Source: an uncultured delta proteobacterium
Lineage (GTDB): Bacteria; Myxococcota_A; Bradymonadia; REDH01
Assembly (NCBI GenBank): GCA_903873545.1
Contig: CAIQPA010000402.1
Span: forward strand, 1-8,766
DNA: 8,766 bases
Direction of reading: 5' to 3'
Shown here: piece after piece, positions 1 to 6,405 of the stretch
Layout: each line of letters starts with the position of its first letter
Numbering within the stretch: the first letter of the stretch is position 1
Made by a program: the position numbers and the translations under genes
Notes under the pieces: generated by a model
The model's database searches: none
What the model saw: the letters and a program-made list of their open reading frames with translations, nothing else
What the model was told of the DNA's origin: nothing

Positions 1-1
1 A

Positions 2-3000
2 TTCATCACCTTCACGGTGCAGGCGGTTGATTCCACGGGCCCGACCATCGTCCACACCCCGATTGCCAACGGCCAGACCGCCTCAGCGAATGTGACGGTG
101 ACCGCCGATGTGACCGACCCCTCGGGCATCACCACCGTGCAGCTCTTCTACCGGCCCACCGGCTACCCCTTCTACAGCAGCGTCACGATGACGCTCACCT
201 CGGGCTCCACCTACACGGGCTCCATCCCCGGCTTCAGCGTCACCTCCGCCGGCGTCCAGTACTACGTCCGCGCCACCGACACCCGGACCAACGCCGCGAC
301 CCTCCCCGCGACCGCGCCCACCACCCCCTACGCCTTCACAGTGGGCTCGGGCGACGCGACGGCTCCCGCGATCACCCACACCCGCATCACCGACGGTCAG
401 CTCGCGGGCAACGCGGTCACCATCGCCGCGACCATCACCGATGCGACGGGCGTTGCCGGTGCCACCCTCTTCTACCGCACGCTCGGCGCGGCCGGCTTCA
501 CCTCCACCAGCATGAGCCTCGCGAGCGGCCAGTACACGGCCAACATCCCGGCCGGCTCCGTCACGACCGCCGGCGTGGAGTACTACATCTCCGCCACCGA
601 CAGCTCGACCAACGCCAACCTCTCGACCGCGCCGGACACGGCCCCCACTGCCACCTACACCTTCTCGGTCATCTCTCCCGACGCGACGCCGCCGGCCATC
701 AGCCACACGGCGACCACCACCTCGGTTTACGGCAGCGCCATCGCCCTCACCGCTTCGGTCACCGACGCCTCGGGCGTGGGCAGCGTGACCCTCTTCTGGG
801 CCATCGACGCCGGCGCCTTCCAGACCACCACGATGGCCGCCACGACCGGCTCCAACTTCTCGGCCACCATCGCCGCAGGCTCCATCCCCAACGGTACCGC
901 CAGCGTCCGCTACTACATCCGGGCCACCGACAGCGCCGGCAACGCCGCCACCGTACCCGCGGCCGGTGCCGCCGCGCCGCAGACCATCACCATCACCTAC
1001 CCCGACACGATCGCACCCTCCATTACCCATGCGGCCATCGCCTCGCTCACCTACGGCTCGGCGCTCTCCGTCAGCGCCACCATCACCGACGACTCGGGCG
1101 TGGGCAGTGCGACCCTCTACTACGCGCTCGGCGCAGGCGCCTTCACGGGCTCTGCCATGAGCGGCTCGGGCTCCACCTTCAGCGCGACGGTTCCCGCCGG
1201 CCTCATCCCCAACGGCACCACCTCCATCCGCTACTACATCACCGCGACAGACAGCGCCTCGAACAGCAGCACCGTACCCGTCAGTGGCTCCGCTGCACCC
1301 TACGTCATCTCGGTCATCTACCCCGATGTGACCGCCCCCTCCATCACCCACACGCCGGTCGCGACGCTCGTCTACGGCTCCCCGCTCTCCATCAGCGCGA
1401 CCATCACCGACGCCTCGGGGCTGGGTTCGGCTACCCTCTACTACGCGCTCGGCTCGGGCTCCTTCACCAGCGCCGCGATGAGCGGCTCGGGCTCGACCTA
1501 CAGTGCGACGGTCGCGGCAGGCTCCATCCCCAACGGGACTACCTCCATCCGCTACTACCTCAGCGCCACCGACGCCTCCGCCAACGCCAACGTGGCCACC
1601 TCGCCCGACGGCGGCGCCGGCTCGCCCAACGTTGTGACGGTCACCTACCCCGACACCGCCGCGCCGGTCATCACTCACAGCGCCGTCACCACCGTCACCT
1701 TCGGCGCAGACACCGCCTTCACCGCCACCGTGACCGATGCCACCGGCGTAGGTTCGGTCACCCTCCGCTGGCGCCTCGATGCAGGCAGCTGGAACGCCAC
1801 CGCGATGAGCGCATCCGGCTCCACCTACACTGCCTCGCTGGCCGCCTCCCAGGTGCCTGAGTCGGCCTCGACGGTGCAGTACTACATCGAGGCGGTAGAC
1901 ACCGCGGCAACCCCCAACACCTCGGTCGCCCCCGCCACCGGCAGCAGCGCCCCCTATGTGGCCACGGTCAACTTCCCGAACGGCCACGCCCCCGTCATCA
2001 CCCACACGCCCGTCGCCGGCCTCACCTTCGGCAACAGCCTGACGGTCAGCGCGACCGTCGCCGATGCCTCCGCCATCGGAACCGTCACCCTCTACTGGGC
2101 CATCGGCTCCGGCGCCTTCTCGACGCGCGCGATGACCCTCTCGGGCGGCAGCTACAGCGCCACCATCGCCGCCTCCGAAATCCCCTCGGGCACCAGCGCC
2201 ATCCGCTACTACATCGTGGCGACCGACGTGCTCGCCTACAGCGCCTCGCTCCCCGCGCTTGGTGCCGGCGCGCCCACCTCGGTCCCCGTCACCTACCTCG
2301 ACACCACGCCGCCCACCGTGGCCGTGCTGCCCATTACAGGAAGCGTGCTGCCCGGCGACCTGCTCGCTGTCTCCATCTCGGCTGTCGACGCCTCCGCCAT
2401 CACCAGCGTGAAGCTCTTCTACCGCACCCAGGGCACGCTCACCTTCTCCTTCGTGACCGCCACCGGCAGCGGCCCCTACGAGGCCATCATCCCCTCCTCC
2501 GCGGTGGTTGAGCCGGGCCTGGAGGTCTACGCCCTTGCCATCGACGCAGCGGGCAACGCCGGCGTCTCCGACACCGTCGCGGTGGGCGTCGTCGCCCCCT
2601 CCGACCTCACCGCGCCGACCATCGCGGTGGCCTCGCCGCCCGACGGCCAGGCCGCAGGCACGGCCGTCACGGTCTCGGCCACCATCACCGACGACTCGGG
2701 CATCGCGGCCGCCTCGCTCTTCTACCGCACCGCGGGCGCCTCGAGCTTCACCGCCGCCGCCTTCACCCTCATCAGCGGCGACACCTACCGTGCCACCATC
2801 CCGGCCATCTTCGTCCAGACGCCCGCCGTCGAGTACTATGTCTCGGCGACCGACAACTCGCCGTCGGCCAACCAGGCGCTCGCGCCCGCCGGCGCCCCCA
2901 GCACCGTCTCCCGCTTCACCGTCGCGGTGAGCGACACCGCCGGCCCCTCGCTCGGCCACACGCCCCTCACCACCGCGGTGCCCGACGGCAGCTCGCTCGG

Positions 3001-4951
3001 CCTCGACCTCACCGCCAGCGATGCCAGCGGCCTCGGCCAGGTGCGCATCTTCTGGGCCACCGCCGGCTCCGCAACCTACTCGGCGACCACGGCCAGCTCG
3101 CTCGGCGGCGGCAACTTCTACGCCAGCATCGGCCCCGTCCGTGCCCCTTCCGTCCGCTACTATGTGGAGGCCACCGACAGCCTCGGCAACATCGCCCGTC
3201 TGCCCGCCGCTGGCAGCGCGGCCCCCTTCACCGTCTCCGTCGTTGTGCCCGACAACATCGGCCCGACCATCGTCCACACTCCGATCGCCGGCCCCCGCAA
3301 CCCCGGCGAGGCGATCGTCGTCGAGGCCACGGTCACCGACACGAGCGGCGTCGCAGGCCTCACCCTCTACTACCAGCCGACGGGCGGGGTCGGCTTCAGC
3401 TCGCTCACCATGGCTGCTGCAGGTGGCGACCTCTGGAGCGCCATCATCCCCTCCTCCGCCGTCGTCGCGCCGGGCCTGAGCTACTACATCCGCGCGACCG
3501 ACGCCTCGCCCGCCGCCAACGCGAGCAATTCGCCTGCCGGCGGCCTGCACAGCTTCACCGTCAATGCACCTGTCACCGACACTGCGCCGCCCACCATCGG
3601 AAGCACCGTCGTTGCCGACGGCCAGATCGCCGGACTGCCCGTCACGGTGTCGGCCGCCATCGTCGATGCCTCCGGCGTGAGCCGCGCCACCCTCTACTTC
3701 CGCACCGCCGGCGAGGTCGGCTGGCTCTCCACCGCCATGACGGCCACGGGCGGAAACTACACGGCCGAGATCCCGCGGCTTGTCGTCGCGGCCCCCGCGG
3801 TCGAGTACTACATCGAGGCCGTCGACGGCTCGACCGCCGCCAACCGCGGCACAGACCCCGCTGGTGCACCGGCAGCCTCGCACCGCTTCACCGTTGTTGT
3901 CCCCGATACCGTGGGCCCCGCGATCTCGCTCCTGCCCCTGCCGCTCACCGTCGAAGAGGGCACCCCGGTCACGGTCAGCGCGGAGGTCACCGACCCCTCC
4001 GGCATCGGCGAGGTCACCCTCTACTTCCGCACCGCCGGCGCCTCCTCCTGGTTCTCGCAGCGGCTCACCCTCGCGGTCGGCCGCTACGAGGCAGTGCTGC
4101 CCGGCTCGGTCGTCTCGGTCCCCGGCCTCGAGCTCTACCTCGAGGCTACCGACAGCATCGGCAACCTCACCGAGGAGCCGACGGGCGGCGCGGCCGACCC
4201 CCTGCTTATCGAGGTAACCCCCTCGTCGCCCGTCGACGCCACCGCGCCGACCATCCTCCACAGCCCTGCATCGAGCGCCACCTACAACCGTGCGCTCAGC
4301 CTCTCGGCCATCGTCTCCGACGCCTCGGGCGTCCGCTCGGTCACCGTCTGGTACCGCGACCTCAACGCACTCGACTGGTCCTTCGCAGACCTGACCGACC
4401 GCGGCGGAAACCGCTGGTCCGGTGAGGTGCCCGCCGAGGCGCTCTCCACCTCGCAGCTCAGCTACTTCATCGAGGCCTTCGACCTCACCACGGCCAGCAA
4501 CCGGGCCGTCGACCCCGCCGGCGCACCGACGGAGATCTACACCCTCGAGGTGGTCGGCCTGCCGGGCGACGATGTGACCGACACGGGCCCCGATGCCACC
4601 GACGACACGACGGACGACACCACGGCCGATACGACTGAAGACACCGCCCCCGACACCGAGGCCGACACCGCCCCGGACACGGCAGAGGACACCACGGCTG
4701 ACGGCAGCGGCACCACCGTGGAAGACACGACCGCTGACACCGCCGCAGACGCCGAGGCCGATACGGAGGAGGACAACACCCGCCCCCGCGCAACCGAGAG
4801 CGGCTGCGCTGCGGCCGGCCCCCGCTCGAACATCAGCAGCATCCTCTTCGTCCTCGCCGGCGTGCTCCTCTTTGCCGTCCGCGCCTTCCGCAGCATCCGG
4901 GCCAGGCGCGCCACCAACCGGCTCTCTAAGCTCGCCGACAAGCCCCGCTGA
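2..4951 (+). CDS. Giant modular surface protein with Ig-like repeats and C-terminal sorting signal (5' partial)
   Basis: The reading frame is open from the first bases of the window, so the true start, signal peptide and any N-terminal domain lie upstream; the GTG at 17 falls inside a module and is unlikely to be the start. The visible part (about 1,650 residues) has three regions. First come 14 tandem beta-sandwich modules, each beginning near D-x-x-A/G-P-x-I and containing T-D-x-S-G-hydrophobic, L-Y/F-Y-R/A and a late Y-Y-I-x-A-T-D-x-x-x-N motif. Next is an acidic DT-rich linker. Last is Gly-Cys, a transmembrane helix and a basic tail. Such an architecture fits an exported, cell-surface-displayed or outer-membrane-anchored stalk or adhesin-like protein. 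No catalytic domain is visible. Function (adhesion, matrix or cell-cell contact) is inference. The gene ends with TGA at 4949-4951 and no clear terminator follows. Confidence 0.9.
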   Translation, partial: FITFTVQAVDSTGPTIVHTPIANGQTASANVTVTADVTDPSGITTVQLFYRPTGYPFYSSVTMTLTSGSTYTGSIPGFSVTSAGVQYYVRATDTRTNAATLPATAPTTPYAFTVGSGDATAPAITHTRITDGQLAGNAVTIAATITDATGVAGATLFYRTLGAAGFTSTSMSLASGQYTANIPAGSVTTAGVEYYISATDSSTNANLSTAPDTAPTATYTFSVISPDATPPAISHTATTTSVYGSAIALTASVTDASGVGSVTLFWAIDAGAFQTTTMAATTGSNFSATIAAGSIPNGTASVRYYIRATDSAGNAATVPAAGAAAPQTITITYPDTIAPSITHAAIASLTYGSALSVSATITDDSGVGSATLYYALGAGAFTGSAMSGSGSTFSATVPAGLIPNGTTSIRYYITATDSASNSSTVPVSGSAAPYVISVIYPDVTAPSITHTPVATLVYGSPLSISATITDASGLGSATLYYALGSGSFTSAAMSGSGSTYSATVAAGSIPNGTTSIRYYLSATDASANANVATSPDGGAGSPNVVTVTYPDTAAPVITHSAVTTVTFGADTAFTATVTDATGVGSVTLRWRLDAGSWNATAMSASGSTYTASLAASQVPESASTVQYYIEAVDTAATPNTSVAPATGSSAPYVATVNFPNGHAPVITHTPVAGLTFGNSLTVSATVADASAIGTVTLYWAIGSGAFSTRAMTLSGGSYSATIAASEIPSGTSAIRYYIVATDVLAYSASLPALGAGAPTSVPVTYLDTTPPTVAVLPITGSVLPGDLLAVSISAVDASAITSVKLFYRTQGTLTFSFVTATGSGPYEAIIPSSAVVEPGLEVYALAIDAAGNAGVSDTVAVGVVAPSDLTAPTIAVASPPDGQAAGTAVTVSATITDDSGIAAASLFYRTAGASSFTAAAFTLISGDTYRATIPAIFVQTPAVEYYVSATDNSPSANQALAPAGAPSTVSRFTVAVSDTAGPSLGHTPLTTAVPDGSSLGLDLTASDASGLGQVRIFWATAGSATYSATTASSLGGGNFYASIGPVRAPSVRYYVEATDSLGNIARLPAAGSAAPFTVSVVVPDNIGPTIVHTPIAGPRNPGEAIVVEATVTDTSGVAGLTLYYQPTGGVGFSSLTMAAAGGDLWSAIIPSSAVVAPGLSYYIRATDASPAANASNSPAGGLHSFTVNAPVTDTAPPTIGSTVVADGQIAGLPVTVSAAIVDASGVSRATLYFRTAGEVGWLSTAMTATGGNYTAEIPRLVVAAPAVEYYIEAVDGSTAANRGTDPAGAPAASHRFTVVVPDTVGPAISLLPLPLTVEEGTPVTVSAEVTDPSGIGEVTLYFRTAGASSWFSQRLTLAVGRYEAVLPGSVVSVPGLELYLEATDSIGNLTEEPTGGAADPLLIEVTPSSPVDATAPTILHSPASSATYNRALSLSAIVSDASGVRSVTVWYRDLNALDWSFADLTDRGGNRWSGEVPAEALSTSQLSYFIEAFDLTTASNRAVDPAGAPTEIYTLEVVGLPGDDVTDTGPDATDDTTDDTTADTTEDTAPDTEADTAPDTAEDTTADGSGTTVEDTTADTAADAEADTEEDNTRPRATESGCAAAGPRSNISSILFVLAGVLLFAVRAFRSIRARRATNRLSKLADKPR
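29..4567 (+). repeat. Array of 14 tandem Ig/FN3-like modules
   Basis: Modules begin at about nt 29, 353, 680, 1004, 1325, 1652, 1979, 2300, 2603, 2933, 3251, 3578, 3905 and 4235, a spacing of 303-333 bases (101-111 residues). Two subtypes are visible. Modules 1, 2, 8, 9 and 11-14 carry an LFYRT/LYFRT-like strand and an E-Y-Y-I/V or similar ending. Modules 3-7 carry a YGS/FGx segment near residue 17, an L-Y-Y/W-A-hydrophobic strand, and mostly IPNGT-S-I-R-Y-Y. Module 10 is intermediate (IFWATAG). Modules 4 and 5 are the closest pair, about three-quarters identical by eye over their first 80 residues, which suggests recent duplication. The fold assignment rests on strand-like pattern and length, not on a profile match. 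Confidence 0.85.
4568..4780 (+). repeat. Asp/Thr-rich low-complexity linker (DTx repeats)
   Basis: About 70 codons between the last Ig-like module and the sorting signal are built almost only from Asp, Thr, Ala, Glu and Pro. The dipeptide DT occurs 12 times, often at three- or four-residue spacing (patterns DTT, DTA, DTE). At the DNA level this gives many copies of GACAC-type units, a substrate for slippage and length variation. Such acidic Thr-rich stalks commonly precede C-terminal sorting signals in myxobacterial and related surface proteins and could be O-glycosylated; the glycosylation is inference. Confidence 0.85.
4796..4951 (+). other. Tripartite C-terminal sorting signal, MYXO-CTERM-like
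   Basis: The last 51 codons read as a short motif E-S-G-C-A-A-A-G-P (Cys codon at 4805-4807), a hydrophobic helix of about 19 residues (ISSILFVLAGVLLFAVRAF), then a strongly basic tail starting R-S-I-R-A-R-R. Cys motif, helix and basic end is the arrangement of MYXO-CTERM and related Cys-type signals, which are thought to be cut near the Cys by CPBP-family proteases. Two points are atypical: there is one Cys rather than the frequent double-Cys motif, and about 20 residues follow the helix instead of a short run of Arg. The anchoring role is therefore well supported, the exact family less so. Confidence 0.65.
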
Positions 4952-5008
4952 CGGATCGAAGCGGCCCAAAAACAGTCGGTTCCAGAGCGATCGGGGCGGC
5001 GGCGAATC

Positions 5009-5037
5009 TTGACCCCATGCCCCTCCGCTGTTAGACG
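5009..5037 (+). promoter_or_regulatory. Candidate sigma70-type promoter for rpsR
   Basis: TTGACC (5009-5014, five of six bases matching TTGACA) is followed after exactly 17 bases by TAGACG (5032-5037, three of six matching TATAAT). The bases just downstream (CGGCCCC) are GC-rich, as expected of a discriminator in growth-rate or ppGpp-controlled ribosomal promoters. The -10 match is weak, so this is a candidate only. It lies about 90 bases upstream of the rpsR start codon. Confidence 0.4.
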
Positions 5038-5073
5038 GCCCCTCCCTTCGTTGGCCTTCTGCCTCTGAGGGGC

Positions 5074-5105
5074 TCGGCTACCCCATGGTCGGCTCACGGA
5101 GCCGA
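5074..5105 (+). promoter_or_regulatory. rpsR leader hairpin with an alternative pairing
   Basis: A perfect 7-bp inverted repeat, TCGGCTC (5089-5095) and GAGCCGA (5099-5105), is separated by the 3-base loop ACG, 11 bases before the ribosome binding site. A second copy of TCGGCT at 5074-5079 could pair with the same AGCCGA (5100-5105), so two mutually exclusive hairpins are possible. It is not followed by a T run and is unlikely to be a terminator. S6:S18 protein-binding leaders are known in rpsF operons of other bacteria; whether this is such an element cannot be told from the sequence. Confidence 0.4.
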
Positions 5106-5116
5106 TGCCCGAACAC

Positions 5117-5123
5117 AAGAGAG
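5117..5123 (+). promoter_or_regulatory. Ribosome binding site of rpsR
   Basis: AAGAGAG lies six bases before the ATG at 5130 and decides between this start and the in-frame ATG at 5085, which would add 15 residues not expected for bS18 and would place the start codon just beside the leader hairpin. Confidence 0.55.
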
Positions 5124-5129
5124 CAAGCC

Positions 5130-5378
5130 ATGTCCGCACCCGCCAATACCAAGCGTTCCACCTCTTCGCGTCGCAAGAAGAGCTGCCCCTTTCTCGCCGA
5201 CCCGGCGCTGAAGATCGACTACAAGGATGTCTCGCTCCTCAAGCGTTTCCTCTCGCCCCGCGGCAAGATCCTTCCCAGCCGCATCACGGGCGTCTCGGCC
5301 AAGTACCAGCGCGCCCTCTCGCTCGCCATCAAGCGGGCCCGTCAGCTTGCGCTCCTTCCCTACGTCGCGCAGGGCTAA
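5130..5378 (+). CDS. rpsR: 30S ribosomal protein bS18
   Basis: The 82-residue product has the full bS18 signature: a basic N-terminal tail (S-S-R-R-K-K), C-P-F-L-x-D near residue 19, I-D-Y-K-D-V, L-L-K-R-F-L, G-K-I-L-P-S-R-I-T-G, and S/A-K-Y-Q-R-x-L followed by A-I-K-R-A-R and L-x-L-L-P-Y. Length matches the family (about 75-85). bS18 binds bS6 and 16S rRNA in the small-subunit platform. A single Cys is present, so this is not a CxxC zinc-type copy. In most bacteria rpsR sits between rpsF and rplI; neither is next to it here. Its 3' end overlaps the following lipoprotein gene by about 32 bases if that gene starts at 5347. Whether this is the only rpsR or a second copy cannot be judged from the window. 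Confidence 0.95.
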   Translation: MSAPANTKRSTSSRRKKSCPFLADPALKIDYKDVSLLKRFLSPRGKILPSRITGVSAKYQRALSLAIKRARQLALLPYVAQG

Positions 5379-6405
5379 ACAGCTCCCCCTCCTCGGGGTT
5401 GCGCTGCTTCTCGGAGCCTGCGCACCTCGGGTCTCGCAGCCTCCCGACAGCTCCCTCGAGCAAGGTCCGGAGGCTTCGGTCGTTTTGCGGCCTCAGCACC
5501 TCGCCCTCCAGCGCCCCTTCGGTACCTCCGGCTGCGCCGATAGCCGTCTCCGCTTCGACCTGCAGCCCAGCGACGGCTCGCTCCTCGGCCTCCACGAGGC
5601 CGTCGGCAACGCGCTCTCCGCAGCTGGCTATCTTGCCTACGACCCCAAGGCCCTCTGGGTCGAGGCCTCCACCTTCCACGCCGTCGCCATGCACCTCGTC
5701 GCCGCCACGCAGGAGGAGACGCTCCCCTATCGCCACCTCGTGATCGAGAGCGCAGAACCCTGGCAGTCCCAGACCGAGCAGGACTTCCTCCGCGACTTCT
5801 TCTGGCTCCCGCTCCACGACAGCAGCCTCGAGGCGCCGCCCTGCTTCTCCTTCGCTGGCGCCACGCCACCCGCCTCGGTCCGCTACCTGCTCGGCAACGG
5901 CTGGTGGGGCGAGCTCGAGGCGGCCCTCATCAGCGACCTCGCCGCGGGCGGTCCAGACGGCCCCTCCGCCGATGAGATACGGCGTTCGCTCCATACCCGC
6001 CTCCGCGAGCTCTCGCTCGACCCGGCAAGCGCCGCCGAGACCTACGACGCAATCCTCATGGGGCTGCCGCGCTCGGCCGGCGCCACCTACCAGCCCGCCG
6101 CCACCCTCACCGCGCTCGGTCTCCTGCTCGGCGACGCCCTGCAGGCCCGCGTGGGCGGCCTCGACTGGCGTACCGCCGACCCCTCCGAGGGGCGCGTGCT
6201 CGTCCTCGACGACACAAAGTGCCACGGATTTTTGCGGCCTGTCGACTTCACGGTAGAGGCCTATGCGGTAGCACCAAAGCCGGTTGCCGCCCGATACCTC
6301 TCGTGGGCCGAGGAGCGAGTCAGCGCGTGCCGCCAGCAACCAAACCACCTCGCCCCAAGTCCTCCTCCGCGCGAAAGCCAGCGGGGAAGAAAGGCAGGCC
6401 CGTAG
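5347..6405 (+). CDS. Predicted lipoprotein of unknown function
   Basis: I do not recognise the family. The frame is open from within rpsR, but the TTG at 5347 is the best start: it gives a classic lipoprotein signal peptide, with Arg/Lys at residues 2, 8, 9 and 11, a hydrophobic stretch at 13-22 and the lipobox L-G-A-C with Cys at residue 25 (codon 5419-5421). Ala at +2 after the Cys suggests outer-membrane rather than inner-membrane retention. The mature part (about 328 residues) has Cys at 63, 166, 292 and 328, which could form disulfides, and a mixed alpha/beta composition with no motif known to me. An ATG at 5227 would add 40 residues and bury the signal peptide, so it was not chosen. No clear ribosome binding site precedes the TTG; translation may be coupled to rpsR. 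The last 25 residues overlap the next gene and are low-complexity. Confidence 0.75.
   Translation: MRSFPTSRRAKQLPLLGVALLLGACAPRVSQPPDSSLEQGPEASVVLRPQHLALQRPFGTSGCADSRLRFDLQPSDGSLLGLHEAVGNALSAAGYLAYDPKALWVEASTFHAVAMHLVAATQEETLPYRHLVIESAEPWQSQTEQDFLRDFFWLPLHDSSLEAPPCFSFAGATPPASVRYLLGNGWWGELEAALISDLAAGGPDGPSADEIRRSLHTRLRELSLDPASAAETYDAILMGLPRSAGATYQPAATLTALGLLLGDALQARVGGLDWRTADPSEGRVLVLDDTKCHGFLRPVDFTVEAYAVAPKPVAARYLSWAEERVSACRQQPNHLAPSPPPRESQRGRKAGP
6310..6315 (+). promoter_or_regulatory. Ribosome binding site of the CPBP protease gene
   Basis: GAGGAG lies 11 bases before the GTG at 6327, inside the 3' end of the lipoprotein gene. It supports GTG 6327 over the in-frame ATG at 6219, which would add a 36-residue Cys/Arg-containing extension that looks like out-of-frame translation of the lipoprotein gene. 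Confidence 0.5.

Noticed and set aside
83..4969. A 1,628-codon open frame on the minus strand opposite the giant gene.
   Set aside because: It is register-aligned with the sense gene and open only because TCA, TTA and CTA codons are absent there. Its translation is Gly/Arg/Asp/Ala-rich low complexity with no domain, while the sense strand has a clear repeated domain structure.
4952..5030. A possible terminator after the giant gene (GGGGC...GCCCC and GATCG...CGATC inverted repeats).
   Set aside because: Stems are only five bases with loops over 20 bases and no T run follows; not convincing.
5085..5129. ATG 5085 as the start of rpsR.
   Set aside because: It would add 15 residues not expected for bS18, lacks a ribosome site and sits beside the leader hairpin; ATG 5130 has AAGAGAG six bases upstream.
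5329..6348. A 339-codon minus-strand frame opposite the lipoprotein gene.
   Set aside because: Composition is Gly/Glu/Arg-rich with no motif; the plus strand has a lipobox and fits the gene run.
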